64,000 bases of DNA from Thinopyrum elongatum (taxonomy: Eukaryota; Streptophyta; Magnoliopsida; Poales; Poaceae): positions 517,998,929-518,062,928 of the forward strand of contig CM022297.1 of the NCBI GenBank assembly GCA_011799875.1. The letters are read 5' to 3'. Below are positions 33,593 to 52,045 of the stretch, piece after piece. Position numbers and translations under genes: made by a program. The notes beneath the pieces were generated by a model, which was not told where the DNA came from, searched no databases, and worked only from the letters and a program-made list of their open reading frames with translations. Position 1 is the stretch's first letter; each line of letters opens with the position of its first letter.

Positions 33593-36060
33593 CATGATGG
33601 TACCGAGAACAGAGGAAGCAAAGTTATACGTTGGTTACAAATAGCAAACCGGAAAGATTGGAGCTAAATATTAACGACCATAAGGAAGATGTGCATGTTC
33701 TCTTCAATTTTAACATATAACTTCTGCAAATTGAATACCCTGTAGTAACATATGGTGTCATTTTGCCACGAAAGAAAATAGAGTTTGAACTTACAATTTA
33801 CTGAGATCAAGAACGCATAGGGGAACATTTAAGAAGTTCGACGATAAACATGCCCTTAAAATAGATTATGTTTATTTTCTATAATGGGTATATGTGATAT
33901 AATATATTTAGATAGTTCGTGAGGAAAAAAACATTCGGAATGTTCTGCGAAAAAAACTGATACTCATAATAAAAACTAATACTCTTAATTTATTTAGAGT
34001 GAAGGACTTTTTCTAAAAGCATTTTGGAGCACTGGTTTTCTTTTCCAGACCTTAGCGAATATCGTTCCATAATGCAATTTTGCATGTAGGTAAAAAAATC
34101 CAAGCAATGTTTGTTGTAAAAGCAATTCAGATTTTTTTTTATTTGTTTGCTAGTTTCTCCGAATTTACTTTCCAATGTAGTAGCATTTGAGATAGATATT
34201 AGAATAACAATTTGAAGACTCTTTCACTCACAAAAGAATGCGCATACATAATTCTCTATTTAATGTTTATTAAGACGAACTAAAGATATGTCTCTATATA
34301 TGCGGCACTATAGATTCTACTTTATGGAGTAGAATAGTTCATCTAGGTACAACCATTTTTTACATTTTTTCAAGAAGAAAATGATGACAATTTTTGAGAA
34401 AATATCACAACCAAAATTTACGCCGGAGCATGCGAAATTTAATATTAACTGTCACTTAATAAAGAATAATATTACTTCGGGAATAAAATATGGACTCTGT
34501 GGACGTAAAGGCGGAAACACAAATTTGATCAAGTCTATAGACCTATACACACTATTGTATGCACATAAGAATCGGACAGTCATTTTGGCTCTTGACAATA
34601 TATCGCACTTGCATCAATTAGACGGACTCATGCTCGCAAAAGAAAGATAATATCAAATTTTGGATCGTGCATGCATCATGCCAGAGTAGTAATAAATAAA
34701 CTAAAGACAAAATCGACACTATATATACATGTAGATTGCAGGAGAACAATCAAACCTTTCGGCGAGTTAATCCATATTGCATGACGTCGTTACTTAGCAT
34801 GCAGAGACATCGAATGTAGGCGGCACATCATATTTCTTTTGGAGACTGGCATGTAGCCCGCACCCGGTGGCGTAAAGGAGGAGTTGTTAACTATTCAGTG
34901 GCGCCTCGGAGCTTCGCTTTTTGTCTCAATACGTTGAGTCACGACGGCTCCGTAGACTCCGAGTACATTTCCCATTCATGGTCGCCAGAAATAAATTATA
35001 TAGAAGCACTATGCATGTACGTATGCAGATATCCACCTAGGAAGCTATAAGAAATTCTACAGCTTTACGTGATTCACATGAACATATATTATTAGGACCG
35101 TTTCTGAAGAAAAAACATATCATTTAGATCTGACACTTCTTTTGCCTTTGTACGTACTACGCATATATCCAGAGCTTTATGTGATTCAGATAAACGTATA
35201 TCATTTGGACTCTTCCAAGAAAAAATAATATATCAATAGGACTAAAGAGTCCAGGTCTGAATGGTTTTCATCTTTTGCCTTTGCACGTACAATTTATGGT
35301 CACGTACTTGCATGCGCAGGGAAAAAGAGAGACCACATAGGATTTACATTATATCAGAACTTGGGATGGTTAGGAGAAGACCACGCCAGATTTTCTTTTT
35401 CTTTTTTCTGGGGAAACAGGGAGAGACCAAGGTGAGAACGTCTCCTTTCTTTCTTTATTATGAAGAGGAAACGGGGAGAGACCCAGGTGAGGACGTCTTC
35501 TTTTTTTCCAGGTCGCATGCTTCATCCTACGGCTAAGGACACATTATATGCTAGTCGGATGGATGTAATTTCTTAACTTTCAGGATTAACGTGGTGGCTT
35601 GCATGGTGCTTTCAATTAGTAAATACTATAAGATACCATACAGGTAGAGGATAGGATAAGCTTAGCTGGGGAGGCTTGTCTGTCTGTCCGTTCCTGTAAC
35701 TGAAAACCACTGACGATCTTTTTCACCTAGCGGCGCTATCTGAAACCGCAGGAGATGCCAGGCCTTTGGAGGCACTTTCGGAAAACGCCTTTGTTAGCTT
35801 TTCCCTTCGCGCTCAACTCTAGCATTCTTCATAAATGCCCCAAAAGAGAATTGAAGGCGTTTTGAACTCATCCATAGGCATTTTATAATGCCTTGTGACA
35901 ACATCCGTGTTGTAGTGTTCCTTGTCTAAATTACATCATCATCCCAGAAAAATATATTTTAATATTTTTTAAAGCTATTTTTCTACCTTAAAACGATGGG
36001 CTAGAAACCCAAAATAGCATTTCGCCACAATTATCACCATAATATATTCACGACACTTCA
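33593..36060. other. Intergenic DNA without a recognisable gene
   Basis: AT-rich sequence with only short ORFs; an 89-codon ORF at 34381-34650 resembles nothing I know. Two imperfect local duplications are visible: about 35057-35155 against 35172-35290 (AGCTTTAYGTGATTCA ... TTTTGCCTTTGYACGTAC), and about 35408-35455 against 35464-35505 (GGAAACRGGGAGAGACC). Nothing else can be supported. Confidence 0.6.
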
Positions 36061-36073
36061 AATCCAGCGACCC
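36061..36073. repeat. Left target-site duplication of the poly-A retroposon
   Basis: AATCCAGCGACCC here is repeated exactly at 36716-36728 directly after an A run. A 13-bp direct repeat of this kind marks LINE-mediated insertion. Confidence 0.9.
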
Positions 36074-36715
36074 CTTGGCTAGGGTTTCTTGTGCCTCCCG
36101 CCGGTGCCGCCGCCGGTCTACCTCGTCTTCTATGGTCTTAGGGCCATGGAGGCATGGTGGATCACGGCCCTTGCCGGCGGGAGGGCTCCGTTTTTTTATA
36201 CTCTTTTGAGTTTTGTTAGGGTTTGTGTCCTGCTCAGAGAGGCGAGGCGGCGGCGGCTCTCTGCTGATGGAATAAGGTTCTCCCCGCCTTGTCCCCGTTC
36301 CAATGGTGTTTCTAGCATCGTTGGAGGGCGTGTGGAGGTTTGTCTCCGGCGGATCTCATGGGATTCGGTCGGCGTTTGTCTTCGGTGGATCCATGTGGAT
36401 CTTGTCTTCGTTCGTCTGTGTTCGTGTGTCTACAGATTGGATCCTTCGGATCTACGCTTCTCTTCATCGGCGGCGGATGTTGTTCTGGTGCGCTGGTCCT
36501 ATGGGGCCTTAGCACGACGACTTCCCGACTGTCTACTACAACAAGGTTTGCCCGGCTCCGATGAGGGAGGGGCGAAGACGGCGGCGCGCCTTCGGCTCGC
36601 TTCAATGCAAGTAGTCGTCGCTAGGTGGTCTACGAATCTAAATGTATTTTTTACTTATGGTGTTCTTTGTACTACATTGACAGTTGATGAATAGATCGGA
36701 AGTTATTAAAAAAAA
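36074..36715 (+). mobile_element. Non-LTR retroposon (about 640 bp, poly-A tail, SINE-like or truncated LINE)
   Basis: A GC-rich body beginning CTTGGCTAGGGTTTCTTGTG ends in GATGAATAGATCGGAAG, then an A run, and is bounded by 13-bp duplications. This is the form left by target-primed reverse transcription. The 201-codon ORF inside (36089-36694) has no protein resemblance that I can see and probably occurs by chance. I recall similar CTAGGGTTT...GATGAATAGATCGG retroposons from grass genomes but cannot name the family. A processed pseudogene is the alternative. Confidence 0.75.
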
Positions 36716-36728
36716 AATCCAGCGACCC
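36716..36728. repeat. Right target-site duplication of the poly-A retroposon
   Basis: AATCCAGCGACCC, identical to 36061-36073. The first two A could equally belong to the poly-A tail. Confidence 0.88.
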
Positions 36729-36948
36729 AATCCATGCATTGCTGATTGTTCGTTGCTCCATTACCTGCTCTGTTCAGACGTCTGGCCTTTAGGTTTCAGA
36801 AAACAACAAAGCTGGCTGGATAGCAATCTGGACGAGCCGCGCCTGACGAAAGAATTGAAATAAAACTCTTTTCTCCGCGCAAAAAAAAAAGTGCGGTTCG
36901 GAAGAATCCTGTCCGCCCAGTGGGACCTGAGTGGGACCCTCCCTCCCC

Positions 36949-36955
36949 TATAAAA
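36949..36955 (+). promoter_or_regulatory. TATA box upstream of the DUF761-like ORF
   Basis: TATAAAA in a C-rich context lies 158 bp before the ATG at 37107. Transcription would start near 36980, giving a 5' leader of about 125 bases rich in CAG repeats. Confidence 0.6.
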
Positions 36956-37106
36956 TCGGGAACGGCCGGCTGCCCTCTCAACTTAAGCTAGACAGCAGCA
37001 GCAGATCGGTCCACGAGCTTGCCGGTGTGTTCCAACTTCCAAGAAGCAGCCTAGGTAGCTTAGTTTAGGAGGAAGCCAGCACAGCAGCAGGTGACCGGCT
37101 GCGAGA

Positions 37107-37313
37107 ATGGGAGGGACCATGTCGTGCTTCGGCGGCAGCGGCCGGGACTACGACGAGGCGTACGAGCAGCCGCGGCGCTCGTCGTGGAAGGTGCGGCCGA
37201 GCGACGAGGATGGGCTGTGGTACGTCGGGGACCGGGACGTCGACAGGAAGGCCACGTAGTTCATCGCCAGGTTCCACGCCTCCGCCAGCTACCTCGAGGC
37301 TTCAGCTGCGTAG
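37107..37313 (+). pseudogene. Small DUF761-like plant protein gene with one nonsense codon
   Basis: The ATG at 37107 opens a 68-codon frame interrupted by TAG at 37257-37259 and ended by TAG at 37311-37313. The first part reads MGGTMSCFGGSGRDY, then SSWKVRPSDEDGLWYVGDRD; after the stop comes FIARFHASASYLEASAA. The pattern DVDRKAT-x-FIARF resembles the C-terminal motif of the plant DUF761 family of short proteins with no established function. Codons are GC-rich, as in grass genes, and a TATA box and leader precede it, so this is likely a real host gene that was disabled recently. A downstream GC-rich tail (37314-37400) is probably 3' UTR. The family call is from memory. Confidence 0.6.
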
Positions 37314-40223
37314 GCTCCGTTGATCTTCTACTGCTCCCGCCGGTGATCTCCGGGTCCGGCTACGTACCTCAGCCGCCCCGAGGTGGCTGGCCAGTCCGCT
37401 TGGTTCATCCGCCATTGATTTGTTATCCTGTCCTGCTGCTCTCTCTAGCTCTATTAGTCTGCTATATGAATAATGGCTATCTCTATATTAATCTTTGTAA
37501 TTAAGTGTGTGTAATTTGAATATGTATTTCCCTAAATAAGAGCAATGCTGGGAGGCATGTGAGCTTCTGTAGTATGTTAATATATGGAGAGATATTGGTC
37601 TTTGTTGTTCGAAAAAAGATATTGGTCTTTCAGGTGCATATGCTACTTAATTTTGGATTTGCTATATTTCTAAGTCGTCTAGAAAATAGTTATTTCGGAG
37701 TAGATCGAAGCATATGCCTACAGTTGCACAAAAGAGTTTGATGAACAACTCCCCAGTTGCGCGTCTCCAAGCTTAAAGTTGCACATAATGCATAAGATAT
37801 GCAATGCAACCACGTAATTAACCATTAGATGAATAAAAACAAACTTCCAGGATCATTGACTTAGAAATAACTTAACTAAGTAAAAAATAGACACCCATAT
37901 GTTGCTATGTAACTTTAAATGTAAACAGTTGCAGTGATAGTACAGGGTAGAGCCAATACGGTTAGTGGCGAAGCCGTGAAGATACTTGAAGATACAGGAC
38001 CAAGCCACAAGTCAAGTGAAAAATTTACAAACCACAGTTGGATATTTGGATAGACATCATGTGAATAAGCCCCGAAACTGAGAGTAGCAACTTCTTTATT
38101 TCAACTCTATTTGTTTGTGTTGTTATGGTGCCGCAATTTACTCAAATCCTAAAGAATGCATCTAAAATTTGAACGAACCCTCAATTACTAAATTGTCCAA
38201 GAATTATTTTTTATACGCAGTCCACAGCACTACATGTTGATTCTTGATCGATTTTTGGGCAAAAAAAAAGGTAGAAATGACATAAAACCAAAATGTAAAC
38301 CCTGTCAAAATAGAACTATGTCTGCCATATAGTGGCAAAGCTATAGAAACTATATAAATTGTGTGTAAATGTTGGTTTAGAAATGTGCTACTAGGGTAGG
38401 TTTTCGATGTGTAGCAGCCGAGTTATATACTTCTCTATCTAAAGTTGGACATGAAATTTTAATAACTTTATACTTGATCATGCGTAACATGATGAATTAG
38501 AAATAGCAGTTTGTAAGACGAATAGAACTCAGAAGTTCAAAACATTTGCTTGGGAAACTCCGATAAATTTTGAGAACCAACCATTGGTCGAGTGGCTTGT
38601 GGGTGGTGTCCACCTAGCGACCAAATCCACTTGATTCATATGTGAAAAATCATTTATTAGATGCATCACCCCTGGTTCTATTTTTATTAGTACAAGGAAA
38701 TTGGCCCTTCACAATGGTGTGTCATTTTGTTTCGCCGTGTATATGGTATTTTCAGTGCAATGAACATATTCTACAGACATATACCACTCATCATTTTAGG
38801 TCCAAACCACACAATAAACATTAAAAACAACAAATATGAGAGGTACGGCGATCTTCTCCGACAAAAGCTCTATCATAAACATATCTATCGTGTTAGCTTG
38901 TCGCCATTTCATGTATAGTGGTATCTCATAGGGCAAAACCATGTTCCACCCTATTCGTGTAATCATGTTCTGCCTAGCAATGTGCCACATTACATCATTA
39001 ACCTAGTTGCCAATAGTCACTTCGAAGTTTTCACTCATGACATCTCCTCCATGCCGGCGCAAATTGGCAAACCTGATTCCAAGTTGTGACCACCCATTGT
39101 ACGATGTTTGCCCATCAAACGTTTTACTTAAGATTCGTTTGGCTTCTTCTTTCAACTGAAATTTCACAGAATTCCACAAGAATCAGCCCGCCATTTTTTG
39201 CATCGGTTCTTCTTTGCGGTGAGAGACATACTCCATTAGACAAGGGATATGTGCCATGTACAGTACCTACCTTTTGTCTGGACACTTTTGCAAACCAAAC
39301 TAGGTTGATTCCACTTTTGCAAACCAAGCTAGGTTGATTCCACTTTTGCAAACCCGAGACGACCTGTAGAGTGCGTGTGTGTGTGTGTGTGTGAAGCAAC
39401 AGGAGCAAAGTAAAAAAGGCTACTTACTTTTGACTACTGGGTGGGATCTTCTGTGAGCAATGTATATACTCTGGTTCACAAAAAGGCTACTTACAGGAGA
39501 AGCTACATACCTCTTTACATAAATAATCTGAGGCCTCCAGAAAATTACTGCATGCATGTTGGTGGAGCCGTGGCCCCTGCTGCTCGATGTTTGCCAGTCC
39601 CTCTTGTTCACGTCAAGAACGAGTGAACGACCCCCACCGTCTAAACTATTATCCTCGATGGCATATACCTTCCGCCAATTCATTGGACCCTGTGTTGTTG
39701 CTTTACACCAGTGGTGTCAAATCACCGCCCCGGGCCGGATCCCTTTATACCGCTTGTAGATTAACAGTAACCTGTGACTTTGACTGTCAATCTACAATTC
39801 GACGTGACCGGTGAATCTTAATATTCTCAAGAAATGGTCGAGAGATCGCTCCGGGAAAGCGAGTGGGCTTATACCTAGAAACTAGAAGTTTCTTCAACTC
39901 TGCCATAGTATGAGACATCTGCAAGATTTTCCTGTGCATGTATGCTGTTTGTCTGCAAAATAATAACCTGTGTATGTGCCTGCAACTATTGACATGATTT
40001 GGTGGTCATGATCAGATCATCAGACAAAACTTTGTGCCAAAAAAAAAATCATCATTTGGTGGCATCCTGTTTATGGAGTTCTGAAAAGATAGATCATCAC
40101 AAGAAGATGGCAAGGGAAACTTCTTTTTCCATTGTCTGGCTTCCTTCTAATAGCCTCTGCGACATACTTTCTGCTTTCTTTTGTTGGAGGAACAAAAGAG
40201 TGGAGAATTATTATTGTCATGAC
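37314..40223. other. Intergenic DNA without a recognisable gene
   Basis: AT-rich sequence with only short ORFs. Small features: a 25-27-bp tandem motif CACTTTTGCAAACCAAGCTA at about 39282-39355, and a (GT)n run at about 39373-39392. I see no transposon ends or exon structure. Confidence 0.6.
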
Positions 40224-45720
<5,497 letters not shown>

Positions 45721-46048
45721 TACTTTGCAAGTACCAGCTCCTTCCTAGGACTAAAAGGCTATGTTATCCTTGTTACTAGGACTAAAAGGAAGTCAGTTTT
45801 TTTATTAGTTACCTGGTTGTTCTGATAGTACAGGTACGATGGAATGGACCTTTTCACCTAATAAAGGTTTTCTATTTTTCTGTCATGGAATGATTCTGCT
45901 GGCACCATGAAGCTAATAAATTATGTTTGTTGATTTCTGTCACAATAGGCACCACCTTGAAGCTAATAAATTATGTTTCTTGATTTTTGTCAGCGTAGGC
46001 ATTATGGAGAGTTCACTGAACCAAACATGAGAACCTAATTCTCATCTA

Positions 46049-46209
46049 CTCCCTCAGTTCCTAAATATTTTTCTTTCTAGAGATTTCAACAAGTGACTAC
46101 ATACGGAGCAAAATGAATGAATCTACACTCTAAAATATGTATATATACATCCATATGTGGTAGTCCATTTGAAATCTCTAAAAAGACAAATATTTAGGAA
46201 CGGAGGGAG
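46049..46209. mobile_element. Stowaway MITE, 161 bp
   Basis: Termini CTCCCTCAGTTCCTAAATAT and its near-complement ending AAATATTTAGGAACGGAGGGAG, flanked by TA on both sides (46047-46048 and 46210-46211). Inner inverted parts TAGAGATTTCAA and TTGAAATCTCTA also pair. Typical grass Tc1/Mariner-derived MITE with no coding capacity. Confidence 0.93.
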
Positions 46210-48972
46210 TAATTTGGATAGCTCCTAACTGGCACAATCTTTACTGAAACAGTCGCATAAATAGTCTTATCAGCAAATGGACAGGTGCTTGTCTACAGGC
46301 AAGATTTGCAGCATTGATCTCTTTGCCCAAGCTGTAACCCGCGGAACTAAAGAAGGTAAGTAAGATTGGTAAGTATGTCAGAGACTCAGAGTTGTATGTG
46401 ATCATGCTAACCAGAAAAAGCTTATGATTCCACTCCCTAATGGCAAATTTAGAGGGCAGGGTTCCACTGTGAAGCCACACCTGAGCTTTTGCTTTTAACC
46501 AGCTGAAAAAGCTGCCCTGAGAATCGGTTCTGTGCCTGCCTACCCAACAAGCTCTCTCTTATCTCTTCTGAAGCCTGAAACCTACGGTTCTTATTATCCA
46601 TTAGTATGACTTCTGAACATTTTTTTTATCATCCACACACACACTGATAAATTTCAGTCTAACATTCAAAAAGAAGGTTGGTGCTGGGCAGGAAATAGAC
46701 CAGTATATACATGTACAGACGATAATCGACCGATCTACCAGCATTCAACAAAGTCATGTTTTTTTAGTAACCAAAACATAGACTAACTTATCCACTAGTA
46801 ACCTAAATATAATATATACACTAATCTACTAACATTCAACACAAACTGATGTCACAGTGACCTAAACATAGATTAACTTGTCTACTGAACTACTACCCAA
46901 ATACCAAGCTTTCGCATGGCAAATCACTAACCAAGAACTGTCATTGGCAAGTGACACTGGCATTGGTAGGCAAAATACTGGGACTATGTTTTGCTCGCAC
47001 TAGTTCTGATGAAAGGGGGTGCAGATATGGTCCATAGCATTCGTGTGTTCAGCCTCCAAGAGTTAGGTTTGAGGAATACTCGTGGGCTTTAATCAAGAGG
47101 AGTACTACTATAATATGTTATCTCGTAGATTTGTAGCCGAGGAAGGTTTTTCTTTTCTTTGAGACCACCTTTCTTTTTAGGAAATCATCGAGTCTTCTCT
47201 TATAAAGGTAAGGATAATCATTACCGTGACTGACTGCTTTTCACGGGTGTTTCACATTATATTTATAGGTCAGTGTAATCTCATATGATTTCTTGTGGTA
47301 GGTTTCAAATTAGCAGTTGCTTCCCAAAAATGAGGGAAAGGATGCATATATATGAACTTCAGGACACATGTTGTTCTGTTAGATTTTAAATTCCTTTTTA
47401 AAACCTCATTAGCCGGCCGATTTGATCAGCATAAAGACATACCAGAGGCATATATTTTTATATTTTCATGTAAGGATGAGAACCTTAGTTTTGAGACACA
47501 ACATAAGAGCATACTGCTCAACCAACCAATACCAGGTAGTTACTATAAACCGAATGGAATAGGTAGCATTCATGGAGAATAACCATTGAGCCAAACATCC
47601 AGACTCACAGGATGGAAGGATCCAACCAGCCAGTCTGTTCGGTATACCAAAATAAATACTGTACTTCTCAACATTGACCAACTAACTCCGTGTCGCACAA
47701 TACAATGCAAAGTTTACAAGTCACCGAGACAAAATCAACGTCACCATTCGACCGAACAGCCTTTCCAGATCATTTCCTGAGATCTATTCAAATCGATCAA
47801 GAATGAATCCATTCAAATACATGCGTGCACTCCAAATCATCTTACCAAAAATTTCTCAAAAGAAGAAGCTAATCCAACACCACAACAAACAAACTATGCT
47901 GATGAATCTAATCCACGATGGCCAGCTTCTGCTCAGGTTCACCACGCCGTCCTTCTTCAGGAAGATCTTGCGTCTCAACATCACGGACCATCGATGCACC
48001 TCTCCTGTAGTGTCCTGCAAAGAAGCAGGACCTCAAGTTTCAAAGAGACAGGCATCACTTGAATGCTAAACTAGATAAGAGCTAGCACCACCCAGCAAAA
48101 CGAGATACAACCAGAACGACTACACATTCAACAGCAAGCCAAAACTACCAAGTTCAGGAAGAGAGCATTCATGATCATCTAAGGAACACATTGCACAACA
48201 CCTACACTTGCCTTCGTAAAAAAAAAGGACTAAAAATCAAATATCATCCTATAGACAGTAACAACTACAAACAACCAAGTAACTTCCAGTACCACACTTC
48301 TTTATCAAACTCTAAAACCAAGTGTACTATCATACTCTGGACAGTCAAAACCTGAACATAAACCATGGTGGTGCTAAACCCAAGAGCATAGTGTGCAGGG
48401 AATCCAAATTACATTGAAGCATGGTCACCAAAACACAAAACGTGTACTGTTCACCTCCACACGTAAAATAGGTAATGTCCTAGAATGGGCACAGTAAAAC
48501 TATTTACCTGTGATCAATAATCCTTCTATGATAATTTAGATTGGACATAAGAAAATAAATATTGGTAGACTATCTAAAAAAATACGCTTGCCATACTATA
48601 TTTTTTGGGGATTTTATTACAAATATAATGCAGTACAAACTTGTGGTCCAAATTGTGTTCTGGACAGTCACCGTCCAAAAAAACACTACTTTGTGACTTT
48701 AGGACTAATCAATTGCTGATGACCCCCTCCAAAAATAAATAAAACTGACAGCACTAAAAAGTGATGCCAAACAGGCTCTAAAGCATAGTCAGGGGTGGAC
48801 TTGGTACAAGCATACCAAAATGTAAAGAGTGAACCATAGCAAAAATGTATTCTCCACACAGACATACCATCACTAACAAATGCAAAGTGTTTCACCATCC
48901 AGTATGGGATGATACCATATCAGGAATGAATCAAAAGCTTAGCATTGATTGTTTGCTGATCAAGAATTACTA

Positions 48973-49065
48973 CTCCCTCCGATCCAAATTAATTGACGCA
49001 GCCTCTATACAATGTCCATTTTACATCGTATAGAATCTGCATCACTTAATTCAGACCGGAAGGAG
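48973..49065. mobile_element. Stowaway-like MITE, 93 bp
   Basis: Begins CTCCCTCCGATCCAAATTAA and ends AATTCAGACCGGAAGGAG, imperfect inverted repeats, with TA at 48971-48972 and 49066-49067. The right terminus has diverged (GGAAGGAG instead of GGAGGGAG). Confidence 0.88.
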
Positions 49066-49196
49066 TACATAGGTTAGGATGGTGCTTACAAGATTGGAGT
49101 GCTTCCAATATCTCCATAGTGTGGGTGTTCCAACACTCTCAGCAAACAAAGCGCACCAATTGCTATAACATCCGGCTAGTCTTGCCATTTCATGTA

Positions 49197-49277
49197 CTCC
49201 CTCTGTAAAGAAATATAAGACCATTTAGATCACTAAAGTAGTGATCTAAATGCCCTTATATTTGTTTACGGAGGGAG
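49197..49277. mobile_element. Stowaway MITE, 81 bp
   Basis: CTCCCTCTGTAAAGAAATAT pairs with the end ATATTTGTTTACGGAGGGAG, and the middle TTTAGATCACTAAAGTAGTG is itself palindromic, so nearly the whole element folds back. TA duplications lie at 49195-49196 and 49278-49279. Confidence 0.95.
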
Positions 49278-50080
49278 TAGTGTAGTACTTCCAAATCTCA
49301 GCTCTCAGGGGTACTTCTATCCTCAGTGCCTTGCGACTTTTGAGGGTAACCACATCGTCATCATCACTCTCAATGGCAATGGGACAAAGTTTGGACCTGA
49401 GTTGCCACAGTCGTACATCTGAAGCACAAGGCATGCATGAAATCAGTAACAGTTTAACACATCACAAATTCATGAGTGTTGCGTCGAAAGGAAATGTGTA
49501 AAACAGGTTACATGCAACAAAATACTTGTAATAAATCTGCTAAAGCAAACTCCACAACCAATTGATTAAAAGAAAACATCTAAATTTGACACGAAACAAA
49601 TATATGTAATCCGCACCATATCTAGAAATATAGTTAACAGCCAAGGAAGCAGTCAATATCATCGACAACTATTTTCTTCATTCTAAGCATTTGACAGTCA
49701 TGAATTCATACCATCGCTAAGCCTCAGAGAAGGAACAACAAAAAATCAGAAAGTTGTGACATAGGTTCTGGTTGAGCCAAAGTTGTGACATCTTTCGTGG
49801 AGGCAGAAAGGATAGAAGGGGCCACTTGGCTCCTATGCATAAACAGAAATAACCTCACAGCCCTGACATACAGCCACATCAGGGATGCCTAAGCAAAATA
49901 GAGCAAAAGAACTCAGCAGACTACCACCAGCAGGGCCTCAAACTGAAGCAAGAACCCACAGGTAGCAAAACAGCACAGTACTGTGGCACCCCGGCTCAGA
50001 GAACCGGTTTACCAGTGTTTCCAACCCAGAGATCATGTCTTCTGGAAACACACGACAACTTGGAACAGAACATAGCTGAA

Positions 50081-50089
50081 CTTTTATTG
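50081..50089 (-). promoter_or_regulatory. Polyadenylation signal in the left LTR
   Basis: The minus strand reads CAATAAAAG about 100 bp before the LTR end. In the right partial LTR the same place reads CAACAAAAG, so the AATAAA core is lost there. Confidence 0.6.
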
Positions 50090-52033
50090 ATGATAGTCGA
50101 GTACAAGCTTATATATTACATAATCATCGAGGCCAAAAGCACATCTAGTGCTATGACAATATCTACATTATTTATCTAACATATCAGGGCCTCGGTATTA
50201 CTGCGGGATACTACAACGAAAGACTACTGCATAGCGGAACATGATAGTAACTCCATCCACAGGGACACTGCTGAGGATACATCCTAGACATCGCAACACG
50301 GACCTTCGAGACCCCCGTCTCAGTCTTCTCCTGCATCTGGCATGATACGCCAGGTGAGTACTTTGAATGTACTCGCAAGCACATGACAACCAAATATGCA
50401 GCAAATAATAGCATGGTAATGAACATGTTATGTCTTAACTGATTCACTTACTGTTATTAACTTACTCATATCCGGGTTGTCTTACAACCCTCGGAATACT
50501 CGATGCCAACGAGTACTTCCGCTCATAAGACAAGTTCTTCCGTCATTACTATGGTTATTACGGTTGATCACCTAGAGAGGTCTGGGCGGGCTGTCCAATA
50601 CCATGAACGCGGCTATTCGAATAGATTTTACACTCTGAAGAGGTTGCGCACTTTACCCACACTATGGAGCACCTGACCTCGTGATCCCATTCGGGTGGAC
50701 CAGCGTTGTTCCAACGAAACCCGCCTGACTCGTGACTCTTCCATCATACCACCGGCAATCACACTCCCTCGGAGTCAAGCCTTGGGTGGCCCCGTGTCAC
50801 CTCGTGACACCTGCCACCGTCGTGGACTAACTAAACTGTCCCAAACGGGGACGCCGGCACAAAACTCAACTGGGCTCACAGGGTTACCGTCGCCTGCCTG
50901 ATCAGGGCAGCACGCACGCATAACCCTCCCTGTCTGGAGATACCGGTGAAAGAGCACGGAGCCAGACCAAGTCAAGGCCGTCCCATACCGGCAAATGTGG
51001 CTGCACGGGTAAGCCCGAACAGGTGACTCTTGATCAACCAACTAAGTTTCACTTAGCAATCATGGTCATTCATCATATCAATTTAAGTTGTCAACAATAG
51101 GCATTTAAATACTTTACTTGAATTATCTATGTTAATTAAATGAAAGAAATGAATATGAATTATGCAATGCTATGAAATGCTTCATAATATGGATGTCCTG
51201 GCTTGCCTTACTCTGTTGGGTTGTTCAAATACTCCTCGTCTTCAAATCCAGAAGAATATCCTTCTGAAAACATTTTTAAATGGCAAAGAAAAATGGCACA
51301 TAAAGCCTTTTTATTCACCAACAATTCTATGGGTATTGGAAAAATACCAAACTTAGTCAGAAAATAAAGGAGTTTAATACCAACACAATGCAAAAAGAAT
51401 CAGGTCAATTGGACCTTTCTATAAAAAGTTATTCAAGGTCAAAGTGGCTAGTCAACTCTGTTTAGATAAATAAAAATCAGAAAAACAGAAAACCAGCGAA
51501 GGGGCCATGTCGAAGGCATGAACGCCCGAGGCGCCTCCACTTACCGCTTCGGTAAGTGGCTGACAGGTGGGGCCGGGCCCGTTTAAATTAGAAAGAGGGA
51601 GAGGGCAGAGAAAGGGGCAGCTCACCGACGGTGATTGCCGGCGATTACGACGGCGGATGGGCCCGTGGATGATGGGGATGGATCGGCCGGTCGACGACGA
51701 GCACACCCGTACCCGCATATCATCCGGAGGTGGTCGGACGGCGTCACGCCCTTCTTCCCCGACGGGTGGTGGCTACGGTGGTCGTCGCGGATGGCGAATC
51801 CGGCAGCAATTCGACCGGGCAGTGGCTCTAGAAAGACCAGTGGAACGAGCTGAGCACTATGGTGGTCTCGGGTGAGGCGGAGGTGGAGTGGATGTGGCTG
51901 GTGGCAGAGCTAGGGCGGCGGAGGAGCTCCGGTGAAGCTCGAGGCCAGAGGGCCTCTCGCCCTTGGCTCTTGCTCTGGGGAGGCAATTTGAGAGAGAGGG
52001 AGAGGGGTGAGGAACTTGGCGAGGCCGGGCAAG

Positions 52034-52045
52034 GCTATTTATAGG
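52034..52045 (-). promoter_or_regulatory. TATA box in the left LTR
   Basis: The minus strand reads CCTATAAATAGC about 1.2 kb into the LTR, followed by a C/T-rich leader. The right LTR has the matching CTATAAATAG at 58540-58549. It would drive the element's genomic RNA. Confidence 0.75.

Larger units (their letters stand above)
45721..49981. other. Intergenic DNA with MITEs and unidentified coding-like scraps
   Basis: No gene is confidently visible. An imperfect 52-bp tandem duplication (GAAGCTAATAAATTATGTTT) lies at about 45905-46005. Minus-strand scraps with some coding look are at 48014-47921 (after TTCTTTGCAG: a run containing MVRDVETQDLPEEG ending at a stop), 49184-49092 (DVIAIGALCLLRVLEHPHYG) and 49434-49290 (SDVRLWQLRSKLCPIAIES). 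I recognise none of them, and together they could be exons of one decayed gene or chance. Three Stowaway MITEs are listed separately. Confidence 0.5.

Noticed and set aside
34381..34650. 89-codon ORF in intergenic DNA
   Set aside because: AT-rich composition, no promoter or exon context, and no recognised motif.
36089..36694. 201-codon ORF as a host gene
   Set aside because: It lies wholly inside the poly-A retroposon bounded by target duplications and has no recognisable domain.
39373..39392. GT run as a regulatory element
   Set aside because: Plain microsatellite without any gene nearby.
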